Assembly: GCA_010909165.1 (NCBI GenBank)
Contig: MU008181.1
Location: forward strand, 744,001 to 808,000
From: Anthoceros angustus
Taxonomy: Eukaryota; Streptophyta; Anthocerotopsida; Anthocerotales; Anthocerotaceae
DNA length: 64,000 nucleotides
Direction of reading: 5' to 3'
The notes beneath the pieces were generated by a model, which was not told the DNA's origin, searched no databases, and was given only the letters and a program-made list of their open reading frames with translations. This document shows, piece by piece, positions 36,401 to 48,322 of this stretch. A program made the translations under genes and the position numbers. Every line of letters starts with the position of its first letter. Positions within the stretch are counted from its first letter, which is position 1.

Positions 36401-38907
36401 AGATTTGGTGTCCAAAGCACTGGTTGCCTCATCCAGAAGAAGAATCTTGGGATTCTTCAAAATGGCCCTTGCAATAGCCACCCTCTGCTTTTGACCCCCA
36501 GACAATTGGGCACCATGCTCTCCAACCTGCGTGTCGTACCCCTACACGACAAAACCCTTCAGATGGAAGAACTAAACCACAATGGTCGACGTTCTTCCAG
36601 TCTACAGCTCTCACAATTTACCTCAGGGAATTTTCCGATGAAGACGGCAGCATTCGCACGCTCGGCTGCTTCCTGAATCTCTTCCATGGTTGCTCCAGGT
36701 TTGCCGTAAGCGATGTTATCCTTGATGGAAGCTGCAAACAACACTGGTTCTTGGCCCACCAGCCCTATCTGCTGCCTCAGCCATGTGACATTAAGGGTCT
36801 TGATATCCACGCCGTCAATCAAAACCTCCCCACTTTGAGGATCATAGAAGCGTTCAATCAAACTCACCACCGTCGACTTGCCACTGCCACTTTCTCCAAC
36901 AAGAGCCGCTGTGCTGCACGAAGGTATGGAGAGAGAGAAGTTGGAGAAAATCTGCACCCCTGGGCGAGTAGGATAGTAGAAATGCACTTGGCGAAGCTCG
37001 ATATCGCCCTTCAAGTCGGCTATGCTTGTTCCACCGGGATCAGAAGAATCGATGGGCGGCTTTCTGGCAATCACCTCAAACAACTTGAAGGATGCTTGCT
37101 GCCCCAGTTGAATGGCACCCAATGTTGGGGCAGCGTGACCGAGACTCCTGACCTCCACAAGCAAGCAGGAGTCGCGTGGTGATGAGACAAGCACTCCAAA
37201 CTGCAGCTACATGCAAGACATGCAGAAGCTAGGGGTTCTCCACACAACTTACAGGCCTCCTAGGATAACAGAGAAGATGATTGTAAGCGCAGCCCCTCCA
37301 TTGTAACCCTCCTCGGTGACAAGGACAGATCCATACCAAAGACCTAAAGCATAGGTATTGTAGAGGACGAGAAAGATTCCAGCAACACCCACGGAGGCAA
37401 ACACAGTCTGAGAGACAGACACTTTGTAACCTTTCTTCAGTGATCTATCATAATCGTCCACGGCTTTCTTCTCCCCGCTGAAGCAAACCACCTGGAGAGG
37501 GCATGAGGAGAATCCGAGACATCTCCAACGTTATACTAGTGCCAAATCTGTGGCAACATGAACAGAAAATGCAGGTCATGATGATCCGCCTACCGTTCGA
37601 ATGGAGCTGAGGATTTGCTCTACCACTTTAGCTCCTTCAGAATAAGCATCCATTCCTCGCCGATTCTTCATCTGCACCATAGCTGCCCCCAAAGCTCCAG
37701 TGCCGAAGAGAAGCGGCAGGGACGAAGCAATGACCAGCGCCAGCTTCCACCCTTTGTACAAGGCAATGGCATAGCCTGCCACGAAAGTGGACATGTACTG
37801 TGCAAATCGTCCAGCCTGCAGGCGAAGGGGAAAAAAGTTGAACACGACAGCAACACAAAATTAAAGAATTCGTCCACGACCCATGTCACTCTGATACGCA
37901 CCTGATCCCCCACGGCTGCCTGGATGTGAAGCGTGTCCGCAGCCAATCTGGCCACCACCTCGCCTGTGGCAGTCTCCTTGTCAAAGAAGGCCACATCCTG
38001 CTTCAAAATTGCTCTCAGATACGCAGTCCGGATGCGATTCGACTGCCGCTCTCCCGTAGCAGCCCAGAATGCCACCCCTGTAACACCACCATCACCGGTC
38101 AGGAAATCCAGTCCCCGCTACACTCGGAACTACTACACCAAACAAGCGATAGAGCTTACTCACCGACATATCCCGCCACTGCCGACGCAATGCCGACGTA
38201 GATAAGCTTCAAAACCAGCTGCGCACGTACACCAATCAAGACAACGATGCGCTCTGAGACAACCTTCCAAGCACCTCCCAAAGCAAGAATTGGGCAGCAA
38301 CCCAGCTTCAGGAAGTTCCACCAACCTGGTTCACAGCGGGGTTGAGAGAAGGTCCACTGCTTCCAAACGCGTTCAGGATGGAGCCCAGCAAGAGAGCCAG
38401 CGCAGGCTGCGAGGCCCCAACTCCCACCGCTCCCACGGTCCCTAGCAGCATCAAGACGTAGTCCACCCCGTCTGCGAACGCGAACAGCCTGTAGAAGGGA
38501 ACAGTTTGCGCGTTCTCCTTCTTCTTCTTCTTCTTCCCCGGATTTTCCTTCCCGTCCTGCTCGGGCCCGGGAGGACCGCCCGCCAAGCTGCTGGAATTCC
38601 CGGGTCTCTTGCTCGTCTCCACAGGCAGGTGCAGACCAACAATTCCCGGTGGAATGTCCTCCACCTCCGCCCCCAGCTCCTCACCGTCCAGAGACCGACT
38701 CCTGGAGAAGGAGACGTCTCCGTCTCCGTCCCCGTCCCCGTCCCCTCCCCCGTCTCCATCTCCATTTCCATCATCCCTTTCCTCAAGCTCATGCTCATGC
38801 CCATGCTCATGCTCATGCTCAAGCTCAAGCTCAAGCTCAGACTCAGGAGAGGATAAAATCGGGACAACATGGGCAGCTCCAGGTGCTGCAGCCCCGGCAG
38901 ACTCCAT
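33486..38907 (-). CDS. ABCB (MDR/P-glycoprotein-type) full transporter
   Basis: Thirteen exons join in frame: 38907-38326, 38218-38164, 38077-37902, 37815-37594, 37491-37253, 37147-36622, 36541-36268, 36174-35988, 35904-35413, 35258-35030, 34875-34609, 34511-34248 and 34148-33486. They give 1391 residues (TMD-NBD-TMD-NBD). NBD1 has GESGSGKS (about 509-516), LSGGQ (613-617) and [14 protein letters not shown]2 has GESGSGKS (about 1177-1184), LSGGQ (1287-1291) and [11 protein letters not shown]. Both ATP sites look active. Plant ABCBs export auxin or lipophilic compounds at the plasma membrane, but the substrate cannot be told here. An extra acidic N-terminus of about 150 residues with Glu-Leu/Glu-His and Asp-Gly dipeptide runs precedes [15 protein letters not shown]. 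The in-frame frame reaches further upstream only through non-ATG codons. The exon 9 acceptor could be 35907 (one extra Ser). Confidence 0.93.
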
Positions 38908-40691
38908 TGCCAGGAGTGCCTGCCCTGCCTTGCCCTGCTCCCTGCAACTGGCAAGTGCAAGTCCGGGACTGGAAGCCCAGGACTCCACTCGTCTCCAGCA
39001 GCAAGAGCGGGAGCAGGTGGGGGGGCGTCTGTGCCATTTCCAGATTTATGTGAGCCAGCCCAGAGGCAGCTAAAAATAATGCAAACCTGACCGCCTGTGA
39101 TAGGAACGTAGGCCATACCGAGCCTTGAAAAGTTGAAATGTCTGCTACTCAGAAGCCACAATGCAGCGGCGGCAACAGCAGCCTACCTGTACATTGCCTT
39201 AGCCACCAGTGGGCAGGACTATTCTTCAATGTGTGTGCGTGTACTCTCGTGTATGGAGATGGATCATGGATGTGGGCAAAGAATGATAGGCCCTACGCAT
39301 CTCACCACTGTTTGCACACGACAAGAATCTGGAGCAGAAATAGCAGAATGTTAAGCAGGAGAGAGAGAGAGAGATGAAAGTGCCAAGGCAATAAAGGAAA
39401 GGAAAGGAAAGGGAAGGAAAGGAAGCACCTGGACCGGCCTGATCCCGGAGGCTCCTGCACCTGGACTCTGGAGTGGCCAGAGCAGTGATTTTCCTTTTGG
39501 CTTCGAAAAACGAGGCGATATTTGGAAGTTCGAGCCTGGTCCGACACCATCGCGCGCCAATTCAGATCGGGTGGGGCCGAGCTCAGCCTGAAAGCGGCTT
39601 TCCTGGAGGGAAACCGAGATTGCCGAATTTACTATCTTTGCCGGGTCGACTTCACACGACTGCACGGCATTGGCGAGCTTCCCAGCCTCGTCCTCCACAG
39701 AGGTGTGGGCATATGCTTGCAAGTTGCCCCAACCTAGTCACCTGGATACAGTATCCCTGACTCTCATACTCCGGCACTTGCAAATGCCTCATAGTAAATC
39801 CTCTTGCAAGTTGCAACACGCAAAAGTGAGCTAGAATCCTTTCAGGGGCATCATGTGAATGGTGCTCCAAGCTAGAGCCCCACGTGGAGCTCTTCGTGAT
39901 TTGTGATTCAGACAAGGAGTATTCCTCTTGGTCGGGTTCTGTCTGAGCCCAGCTTGTTGGGAAGGGCTGCAGCCTGCAACACATGTAAAAGAGGTTTGAA
40001 ATTGTTCCCCAAGTGGACCGAGTGTGCGCGCACCCATACCGAGGAGCATTTTCTTATGATTGACCCATATCCAAGCATCGTTGAAGACTTCCTGCAGTTG
40101 TTGGGGAACCTTGAGGTTCTTCACAGCCTGTTGCTTGGTAACAGCCACTAGCTACCCGGTGATATGAACAAGACAAACATTCACAACATTCTCCGAAACC
40201 CCCCAAGTCGTCACACTCGTCAGCTGATAGAAGAGCACGGCTCTTTAGCATCTCCGATTGCATGTGGCGCCAAGCGCTAAAGTGCTGAGGGCCAGACTCC
40301 TCGTCCAATCGGTTTGTAGACCAACCCCGCGGCAACCCCCCTTCGATCTGGAGACTTGACAGCGCTTCTTTTTAAAACGCCGTGAATCTCCTTATACATA
40401 CATAGCCACATACATGCAACGCCCATGACCATGCTCAAGAACATCATCAGCTGAAGGCGTGCTCCTCGGTTACTCTCCTGGAACCAACCTAAAACTTGGG
40501 TGCCCAACTCTCAGACTGCATACAGCAGAAGTCGGCACATCTTGGGTGCCGAACTCATGGGCAAAAGTGGTAGGTTACCTTCAAGTCATGTGCACCTTTG
40601 TGCATCTCACCGACTGAAGTTAGCAGCTACACATCGTTGTCAGACGAGAAGCCATCATCCTGAGTTTGTGAGGAATTGAGTAGAAAAAGGT
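38908..40691. other. Divergent intergenic region with microsatellites
   Basis: Promoter side of both the ABCB gene (leftward) and the reductase gene (rightward). A GA microsatellite lies at 39358-39375 and GGAAA repeats at 39393-39424. No gene is seen. The open frames overlapping ABCB exon 1 are compositional shadows. Confidence 0.55.
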
Positions 40692-40763
40692 ATGGCAGCT
40701 TCATGTCTCTGCACTCCCAACTTCTCCTGTTGCCGTTTGCACGTCTTCCGATCTGAAGAGAGG

Positions 40764-42230
40764 ATGGGTGTGGAGGTAGACTCACCGAGAAGCAAAGTCT
40801 GTGTGACCGGAGCGTCTGGCTTCGTAGCCTCATGGCTTGTCAAGCGACTCCTTGAGAAAGGGTATTCCGTCCGTGCCACAGTCCGGGATCCTGGTACTAC
40901 TATCTTGCCTCATGGATTTCCTTTCCACAGACATGCTACCGCCATGGCCAGCAATGTCACTCATTTTCAAGGTTCGTCATCTGCAGAGAACGAGGCCAAG
41001 ACTGCTTACCTTCGAAAGCTTCCGGGAGCAGCCGAACGATTGGAGCTGGTGGGTGCAGACCTTCTTGAAGATGGAAGCTTCGATGCAGCTTTGCAAGGCT
41101 GCGAAGGTGTCTTCCACACTGCTTCTCCCGTGGTCACCATTCGCTCCGACCCGCAGGTGAGCTGAAGTCCAGAACACCTTCGATCTTGTCGTCCTTCCAC
41201 TCTCCTCTGCTCCACTTCCTCACTCCTGGGCTTCGTGGTAGACCGAGATGATCGATCCAGCAGTGAAGGGCACCTTGAACGTCCTCAAGTCATGCACTCG
41301 CACCCATTCCATCAAGCGAATTGTCATGACATCCTCTTCATCTACCGTGAGGTTCAACGACACCTACAAATCTTACATTCCCATCGACGAATCAAGCTGG
41401 AGCTCAGAAAAATACTGCCGCCAATACAGGGTACAACCCACACCAAAATCTACCCAACGCCATTTCTCTCCCCTACACACCAGCTGAACCCCAACGGACT
41501 GCAGATCTGGTACGCCCTGGCCAAAACCCTGGCGGAAAAAGCAGCCTGGGAGTTCGCCAAGAAGCACGGACTGGACCTCGTCGTGATCCTGCCCAGCTTC
41601 GTCATCGGCCCGGTCCTGCCCCGGGAGCTCTCCTACACGGCCACAGACACGCTAGCTCTTCTGAAAGGTGCACACCCACCCTCTCCACCACTCCTCGGAG
41701 GCCCTTCTCTCGCCTGACCTCCTCCTAATCTCCATCTCCGCCCGCATGCAGGAGAAACCAGCAAATTCGCCTTGTTTGGCAGACTGGGGTACGTGCACCT
41801 GGACGACGTTGCCACGGCGCACATCCTGGCATACGAGAATCCCCACGCTGAAGGCCGCTACATCTGCTCATCCAGGGAACTGGAAAACCACGAGCTGGGA
41901 GAATTTCTTGCAAATCGGTATCCCTCCCTCAACATCCCTACCGAGTGAGTCACCGTCTCTTCCCCAAGATAACATAAACAATCCGCACCTCAAACCGTAC
42001 CTACCAACGGCTAAGGCTTCTGTGGGTTGTGTGCCGCAATGGCCTGCTGCAGATTTCCAAATTCCTCCCGAGTTCGTCGTTACGTCTTCGACTGCAGCAA
42101 GCTCCATAAGCTCGGGCTCCGATTCAAGGATCTCGGTGAGATGTTTGATGACGCGGTGGCCAACTTCCAGGAGAGGGGCCTTCTCTACGCACAGGATGAA
42201 CATAACGGGGTAATGGCATGCTGTGGCTGA
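40764..42230 (+). CDS. CCR/DFR-like NAD(P)-dependent reductase (extended SDR)
   Basis: Six exons give 340 residues: 40764-40893, 40987-41156, 41242-41430, 41505-41667, 41752-41944 and 42053-42230. The Rossmann motif [17 protein letters not shown] lies at residues 14-30. [34 protein letters not shown], the serine block VMTSSSST and the catalytic pair Tyr166/Lys170 (WYALAK) mark the cinnamoyl-CoA reductase / dihydroflavonol reductase family. The CCR signature NWYCYGK is replaced, so a true lignin CCR is less likely than a CCR-like or aldehyde reductase. An upstream in-frame ATG at 40692 would add 24 residues. I chose 40764 because it matches the family length. Exon 4 could instead begin at 41484, adding seven residues. 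The 93-nt first intron has no stop and keeps the frame. Confidence 0.87.
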
Positions 42231-42362
42231 GCGTTTGAAGATGGTATGAATGTTGTAATCATGTTCCTTTCCTGTTCTGCAGTTTCTGTGCTGAACGACT
42301 GAACAATAGCGACTCTTCACAATTAGAGACAGTGTTGAGTGTGGCTTCACATATGCACTTGC

Positions 42363-43751
42363 TCATGATAAGGATGACAAGTGCCTATGATGATCAGTTG
42401 TGGCTGCACAAGCTTGATAAGCTTCACACAATGTGGCTTCACACATTGCCTCATCAAGTGTAAGACTCTTGGGATGTTTCAAGATGGAATGAATAGCCTC
42501 TTGGTTTCTAGCCACTTGGCAATGCCGTCCTATACTCTCCAACCTGAATGTCATGACCCTAGATCCCAATTTTGTATGAGCTCCGTTTTCTCATCCTATT
42601 CTGAGGAACATGGTGCTATGATGCCTTGAACTGAACTCACCAGACCAAAGTCTTCCATGCGGCGTGTCGCAGCATAAGTACGCTCAGCTGTAGGCTGGAG
42701 CTCCTCCGTCATTGCTCCTTTCTCACTCCATGCAATATTTCGTGATATAATAGTTGCAAACGGATCACAGTAGCAGGCAGATTCTGAGCTGTAGCTGGGC
42801 TGAAGCAAAGTGGCAAGTTCAAAGTGCAGTGAGGAACATATAGTGAGGCCTATGTCTGAGTGGAGGAGCCAAGGTTTGCTAGTCGTGCATAAGCCCCATT
42901 AGGCTTGGACATCAATTCTTGATGTCGTTGCTTCACCACCGCAATGAGATCTGCATCCTGAACGGTTGAGAGCCGATGGGCTATCATGATAGTGGTCCGA
43001 TCCATAGCCACACGCTCCAAGGCATCTTGCACCACCCTCTCTGACCCTGCATCCAGTGCACTTGTTGCTTCAACCAGCAACAACCCTTGGGATTCTTTAT
43101 GATCGCTCTAGCGATTGCGATGCGTTGCTTCTGGCCACCTGAGAGCTGAGTACCCTTCTCTCCAACCATCATGTTGTATCCATCTGGAAGGTCTGAGAAA
43201 AATTTGTGGGCATTGGAACAACAGCAGGGCTTGGTGAGTCAAGAGCCTGTTGTCTTCAATCAGAGCCAATATAATCTATGGACGGCATTGGGCCTGACGT
43301 TTCTCAAGAAAAGGTTGAAGCAGCTGCCAGAGCCTTTTCAACTGTAGCTCCTTGATATCAATGTTGTCCAATAAGATCAGACCAGCATCTGGGTCGTAGA
43401 ACCTCTCCAAGAGGGATATCGCGGTTGATTTACCACAGCCCCTCTCGTTGGAGAGAGGCACAGTCTCCTAGCAAACAACAATTTGATCAACCTCCATCAA
43501 ATGTATTGCAAAACCTGAAATACCTACTACAGCACAGAGACAAAGGAATGTAGGCACGCCTCATACCTGTCCTGATGGTGTGGACACGGAGAAGTTTTGA
43601 AAGATGAGAACATCAGGCCTCAACGGAAATCTCAATGGCACATCCCTGAACTCAACATCTCATATCTTTCACGGATGGCAGAGTCTTTCCGTCCATCTGG
43701 GATGAGTCGATCTTCGACTTTACATCCAGAAGTTCGAATATAGAATCAACG
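42363..43751 (-). pseudogene. Scrambled partial copy of the ABCB gene 3' end
   Basis: This stretch matches about 33150-34430 of the intact transporter: exons 12-13 plus the NBD fragment downstream. At 43083-42850 it reads [20 protein letters not shown] and [17 protein letters not shown], and at 43172 [20 protein letters not shown]. At 43461 the Walker A reads RGCGKS instead of GSGKS. A short deletion breaks the Walker B region. About 110 bp (43219-43330) are inverted relative to the parent. The NBD-like tail at 42569-42363 reads QVARNQEAIHSILKHPKSLT. The copy ends abruptly at about 43751 and cannot encode a transporter. Confidence 0.9.
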
Positions 43752-44610
43752 CTGAAACCTGCACCAAGATAGCATGACAAACCCAAACGTTAACGGGCAC
43801 CCAACATTCCTGTGTGGATGCTCTATCTCGTGCTCCATTTCCGATGGGTTTCGCGGGTGCCATTGAGCAGCTTTCCGCCCCACCCCCCAGGCAGGGTGAA
43901 AGGAATTGGCATTTGAAGGCGGAAGCAGAATGTTGTACCGTGGGAAGGGCCTGGCACTGATGGACATACATGAAAGTGATGGTGCATCACATGCTGCTCA
44001 AATTCAGGTGCGTCGCCACTGTTCCGCAAGACCCGAGCCTGTGCTGTTCAGGAAATTAGACGTAATTTAAGATGGAATAAGATGCTGCGGAGATGTGAGC
44101 TAGGCCTGATTCAAGCTCGCCTAGAAATGTTTTACAGATGTTTCAGATTTGCTTAGTCTGCAAGGCCTGCCTTTCTTACTGCCCCGACCGGAAACCCGCT
44201 CGCAGTTTCCTAGGCATCGCGGAACCTGTGGTTGCAACATGTGGTTTCAGATTTGCTTAGTCTGCTTGGTGAGGAGAGGCACTGGTTCAGGCTCTCGGCT
44301 ATGGCTGTAGGTCTGCGGGAAGGTCACCATTCGCAGGAAGTGGGTGGAGGGGGACAGAATCAACAGAACGAGGGATATTGTGTTCCCTGGACCGAATTTT
44401 TTTGGGTGCGGTTCTTTCACCTACAGGCAACAGGCAGGGGTGTCCTAAGACCTGGGCAACATACGCCCTTGCGGAGGTGTTGCGTCACCGAGATTTTTCT
44501 GTGAATCAGTGGTGGAAGTTTCGAGCCCTCGGAACCTGACATAAATGAGCTCTGAAGCAGCCTGGGAAGGCCTGCCCAAATGTAACGACCTCATCGGCAC
44601 ATAGGGAAGG
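43752..44610. other. Intergenic region, no gene recognised
   Basis: No coding motif in any frame. The phrase TTTCAGATTTGCTTAGTCTGC occurs twice, at about 44143 and 44245. Confidence 0.5.
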
Positions 44611-45099
44611 GCCCCTGATGGTAACCCCGGACGAGACTAACATGAGCTAGTGCTCGGAAATCCCCAAGACATTGACAACAGGAAGAAGCTCATCAAGCTG
44701 CTCGCGTTCTGGACATATTCCTCTGAATACCATTGATGTACCTCACTTCAAGCAATCACCTCAACAACACCTTGTGCCCCTGATGGTAACCCTTGACGAG
44801 CCCAACACGAGCTAGTGCTAGGACATCCCCACCACAGTGACAACAGGAAGCTGCTCGCGTTCTCAAAATTCCTCAAAATACCTCTGAGATACCTCACTTC
44901 AAGCCATCACCTTGACAACAGCTTGTGCCCCTGATGGTAACCCTTGACGAGCCTAACACGAGCTACTGCTAGGATATCCCCACGACATTGACAACAGGAA
45001 GAAGCTCATCAAGCTGCTCGCGTTCTGGACATATCTCGTCCTCTGAATACCATTGAGATACCTGACTTCAAGTAATCACCTCAACAACAGCTTGTGCCA
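44611..45099. repeat. ~163-bp satellite, 3 tandem copies
   Basis: Units begin GCCCCTGATGGTAACCC at 44611 and 44776. A third begins within GTGCCCCTGATGGTAACCC at 44937. The unit lengths are about 165, 161 and 163 bp. The middle unit lacks the AAGCTCATC segment. No coding content is seen. Confidence 0.92.
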
Positions 45100-45670
45100 C
45101 AACAAACCCCACACCAAATAATGGAAGCACCTCAACTAATGTGACGAGAGAAAATCGAATGCACACAATCGAGTATCCATAAGCAGCGGGAAGAATTGGC
45201 ATCCCAGCATACATGACATGCAAGCCCCTTCCCCCTTTCCTGCACCCTGCCACGCTGGCCCCCTACAGAGAATTGACGACAAATGGTCGGGCAAATCTGT
45301 CTTTTAGTGAAAGACAAAATGGTCCAGCAAATGATAGGGTTCACAGAAAAAGAATTAGTCCCCATGTTCGAGGTAGCAATTGACAAGTTATATGCCTGCA
45401 ACATCTGTTATCCTACTCGTAGCATCCACTAGGTACTCCCGTAACATGTAGCTTCGCAGCCGCCAATTGTACAGACTCATGGACGGGGAACATCAACCAT
45501 TTATTGTAGCTGCCAAAATCGAAGCCAAGATATCCACACTACCCTAACGCCAACTGCCAAGCTTGCCAAACCCTGGGATGCAAGAGGTAACGAGAAAGAT
45601 GCTCACCAGGTGAGACAGAAACGCAGCCAAGCTCTCAGCTCAGCATGGAAATCAATGACGCTGATCCAGC
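45100..45670. other. Intergenic region, no gene recognised
   Basis: Probably the 3' flank of the leftward-transcribed plastid membrane protein gene. No other feature is seen. Confidence 0.45.
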
Positions 45671-46222
45671 CTAGGTAGCAGGCTCCAGCTCCGCTTCGTT
45701 CACCGTGTCCAGCTTCTCATCAGCGCTGAGCTGCGCAGAGATGTTATCAATGGCCGCATTCAGCTGCGCAATCTTCTCCACCAGCGTCTTCCTGGTTTTC
45801 TGATCGGCCGCAGAGAGCGAGGCTTCGTTGTACTCTTCCCTTTCCGCCGTGCGCTCAGATTTCCGGTAATCCTCGAACGTGTCCTCGTCTTCCAGGTACT
45901 TGGCAGCCTTCTTCGGGGCTCCGTTGCGCTCCCTCTCCGCCACTTCCGAGATGGACTTGTTCAGCTGCGGCGCGATGAGGTAGCCGAGAGCTCCGAACAC
46001 CACTCCCCCGAGCACGAAGCCGGCAAAGAAGTCGCTCCCCCCGCCTCCTCTCCTGTACTCTGCCTGCACCACGGCTCGATGTGCGGCCATGACTGCAGGC
46101 ATTGGCTGCGCCAGGCCAATTCTCGCCAGCGGCACCTGCGGCCGATGCTGCGGGGAATTGAGGGATGCCGGCCATTGAGCGGCCCGTGTGGACACCGCGG
46201 TGCTCACAGCTGCGGCGGCCAT
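45671..46222 (-). CDS. Plastid membrane protein, At1g42960-like
   Basis: One frame of 183 residues without introns. The N-terminus (residues 1-50, Ala/Ser/Arg-rich) looks like a transit peptide. It is followed by AEYRRGGGGSDFFAGFVLGG, which starts a single membrane span (about 64-86, ending GALGYLIAPQL). The C-terminal part is charged and helical, ending in LVEKIAQLNAAIDNISAQLS. This order, with the glycine-rich stretch before the span and the EKIxQLNxAIDxxSxxL end, matches a small plant family assigned to the chloroplast inner envelope. Its molecular role is unknown. Soluble coiled-coil tails of this type often mediate protein contacts, but that is inference. Confidence 0.82.
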   Translation of the reverse strand: MAAAAVSTAVSTRAAQWPASLNSPQHRPQVPLARIGLAQPMPAVMAAHRAVVQAEYRRGGGGSDFFAGFVLGGVVFGALGYLIAPQLNKSISEVAERERNGAPKKAAKYLEDEDTFEDYRKSERTAEREEYNEASLSAADQKTRKTLVEKIAQLNAAIDNISAQLSADEKLDTVNEAELEPAT

Positions 46223-46690
46223 GGCGGATGGAGTGTGAAAGCCTGTCGATCAGGAAGCGAGACGGGCAAGGTGTGGCGGAGAGTAAGCTAAGATACAGGA
46301 TCTTGGTTTCAGATGCATGCAGCTCAGAGGTAGCTAGCTGGTGCTGGTGGGAAGCAGGAGAGCGGACGGCGTTGGGATCGACTGCCTGGACTGTCCCATT
46401 TGTCCCTATCTTCCAACGGAAACAGCAATGTTACACGCACACGCCAAAAACCTAAGCATTGGCCAAGTGGACCATCCTAACTTTAACTTGCACCTTCAGC
46501 TACACCATTTCCTCTCCACTATGGGTAGTTTTTCTCTACCCAGAATCCTAAATTTATGGTATAAAGATTTATATTTACCAATAGTGCCCGTTCATAATCC
46601 ACAAAAAGGGATGGGAAACTGTAAGTCTTATGCCAAAAATTTGTGCACAAGCTGGGTTCAAAAGTATTCCATAGACATAATAGCGAGAGT
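46223..46690. other. Promoter side of the plastid protein gene
   Basis: No gene is recognised. Base composition falls to A/T-rich from about 46480, where the second repeat island begins. Confidence 0.45.
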
Positions 46691-46830
46691 ATAAGATTTG
46701 AGTGGTGCTTCATAAACACAACAGTTGAGAGCATAAAATTTGAGCGGTGCTCCATAAACTCAACGGCCGAGAACATAAGATTTGAGTGGTGCTCCATATA
46801 CACAACAGCTTAGAACATAAGATTTGAGAG
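46691..46830. repeat. 42-bp tandem repeat, ~3.3 copies
   Basis: Units begin ATAAGATTTGAG (one reads ATAAAATTTGAG) at 46691, 46733, 46775 and 46817. Confidence 0.88.
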
Positions 46831-46874
46831 ATTCAAACGACGAGAGGAATCGAGAGCGGGTATCACTGGGAGTT

Positions 46875-47060
46875 ACTATTCTACTTGTAATACAACAGAC
46901 CAGATAGCCCAAGTTGTGGAACTTATATTAGGCATTGAAGAACTCTCTTGGAATTGCCTAGCTCTTGGAATGATTATTCTTCTTGTAATACAAGAGACCA
47001 AGCAATCGAAGTTGTGGAACTTACATTATGGCATTGAAGGATTCTCTTGGAATTGTCTGG
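46875..47060. repeat. ~100-bp imperfect tandem duplication
   Basis: Both copies share CTTGTAATACAA, AGTTGTGGAACTTA, GGCATTGAAG and TTCTCTTGGAATTG (or CTCTCTTGGAATTG). Confidence 0.8.
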
Positions 47061-47186
47061 GCAATAGGTGGATTTTAGGAATTGCTAGCGTCCATACGAG
47101 TGGGACCACCCAATTTTAAAGTTAAAAAAGTAATATATCTCTCGTTTATTCCATAGATAAATGGCTTGATGTTTCATGAACGTCAA

Positions 47187-47494
47187 ATCGTGAAACATCA
47201 AATATCTTTCTTCTACAATTGGGGGCAAGTCCGGTTATAATTAGTTAACCATTGTGCAATACATATTGCATGAAAAATGTGAAGGCATGCATTTATCTTA
47301 ATGACTTGATCATTTTTTTTACTGGATCGAACAAATGCTGTAAGTTGTAGGATCTTTGTTATCGCCAAGAGCATCATAATAATTGTTGTCATGTTTTCCC
47401 GTCAAGTCAAATCGTTAGTATCCAAAGGCCCAAGAGCATCATAATAATTGTTGTCACATTTTCTCGTGAAATCAAATCGTTAGTATCCAAAGGC
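47187..47494 (-). pseudogene. Decayed copy of the RING-H2 gene
   Basis: The block matches the RING-H2 gene at 48385-48630 in the same orientation: AAATATCTTTC(T/C)TCTACAATT, GCATGAAAAATGTG, AATGCTG(T/C)AAGTT and TCAAATCGTT. It has frameshifts, and a 65-bp internal tandem duplication at 47365-47494 covers its 5' end. Its upstream flank (47545-47640) also matches the flank of the intact gene, so gene and promoter were copied together. Confidence 0.85.
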
Positions 47495-47659
47495 AATTGT
47501 AGCTCGATTGATGTCAATCATACTAAATCCAATTTGATAATGATAATGATAATAAAAAGTAAGATGGTTGGAAGATATCTAATACTTTGGTGGATCAGGC
47601 AAATATAAAATCACTAATGCTTATGAGTAGAAGCTATCGAGTTTTCAAGGCCTCAAGGT

Positions 47660-48322
47660 GAGTTTCGTTGTTACGCTCATGGGCGGAATATGTTGAGTTT
47701 TCAAGGCCCAAAGTGATATTCGAAAAATAGAAGAATTTTCGAGACCCAAGGTAGTTTTCTTAGGGAGATTTTGAGGTAAAAGTAAGTGATTTTGGGTCCA
47801 AAATTTTGTTTTTACATTGAATTTGTTATACAAGCAAAAGCTTCACTATGCTACACCACTCCAACCCATATTGCGTTATGCACAAGCTGCTACTTGAGCT
47901 GACTTGATAAACGAGCAAGGGGCAAGACGCAATGAAGGCTTAAAAAAAGGGGCCAGAGACGGTGCACAACAACACTGGCACTCTATGGTCTCTTGGAGCA
48001 AGTACAAGTACATTTATTACATTGCTATACACTGAAAACCTTGTTGCTACATCAAACTAACTTGTTTTGCAATTATGTCCTTGGAAACGCTCTCCTCCTA
48101 CACCAATGGCTTTAGAATTTGCTGGCTGACAAACTCTCCTCATGCACCAATGCCTTTAGAATTTGCCTGCTCTATTCTCTTTAGTTCCATATTCTATTCC
48201 TACTTATGCCTACGAACCTTGAACATAGAGGCTCTTTGAATTGGTTGTACATTAGACTTCCTAGCTAATGGCAGATTTACTATGATTTTACAATGATTAT
48301 AATATAAGCCAATTGAAGATAG
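47660..48322. other. A/T-rich DNA, no gene
   Basis: 47690-47830 is a third, diverged copy of the repeat found at 48905-49265 (shared GTAAGTGATTTTGGGTCCAA). No gene is seen in the remainder up to 48322, the 3' flank of the RING-H2 gene. Confidence 0.55.

Noticed and set aside
38451-39161. Alternate-frame ORFs at the ABCB N-terminus
   Set aside because: Shadows of the dipeptide repeats of exon 1. The chosen frame is the only one that continues into the transporter.
40692-40763. Upstream ATG adding 24 residues to the reductase
   Set aside because: In frame and possible, but the family normally starts a few residues before the VTGASGF motif. Kept as an alternative only.
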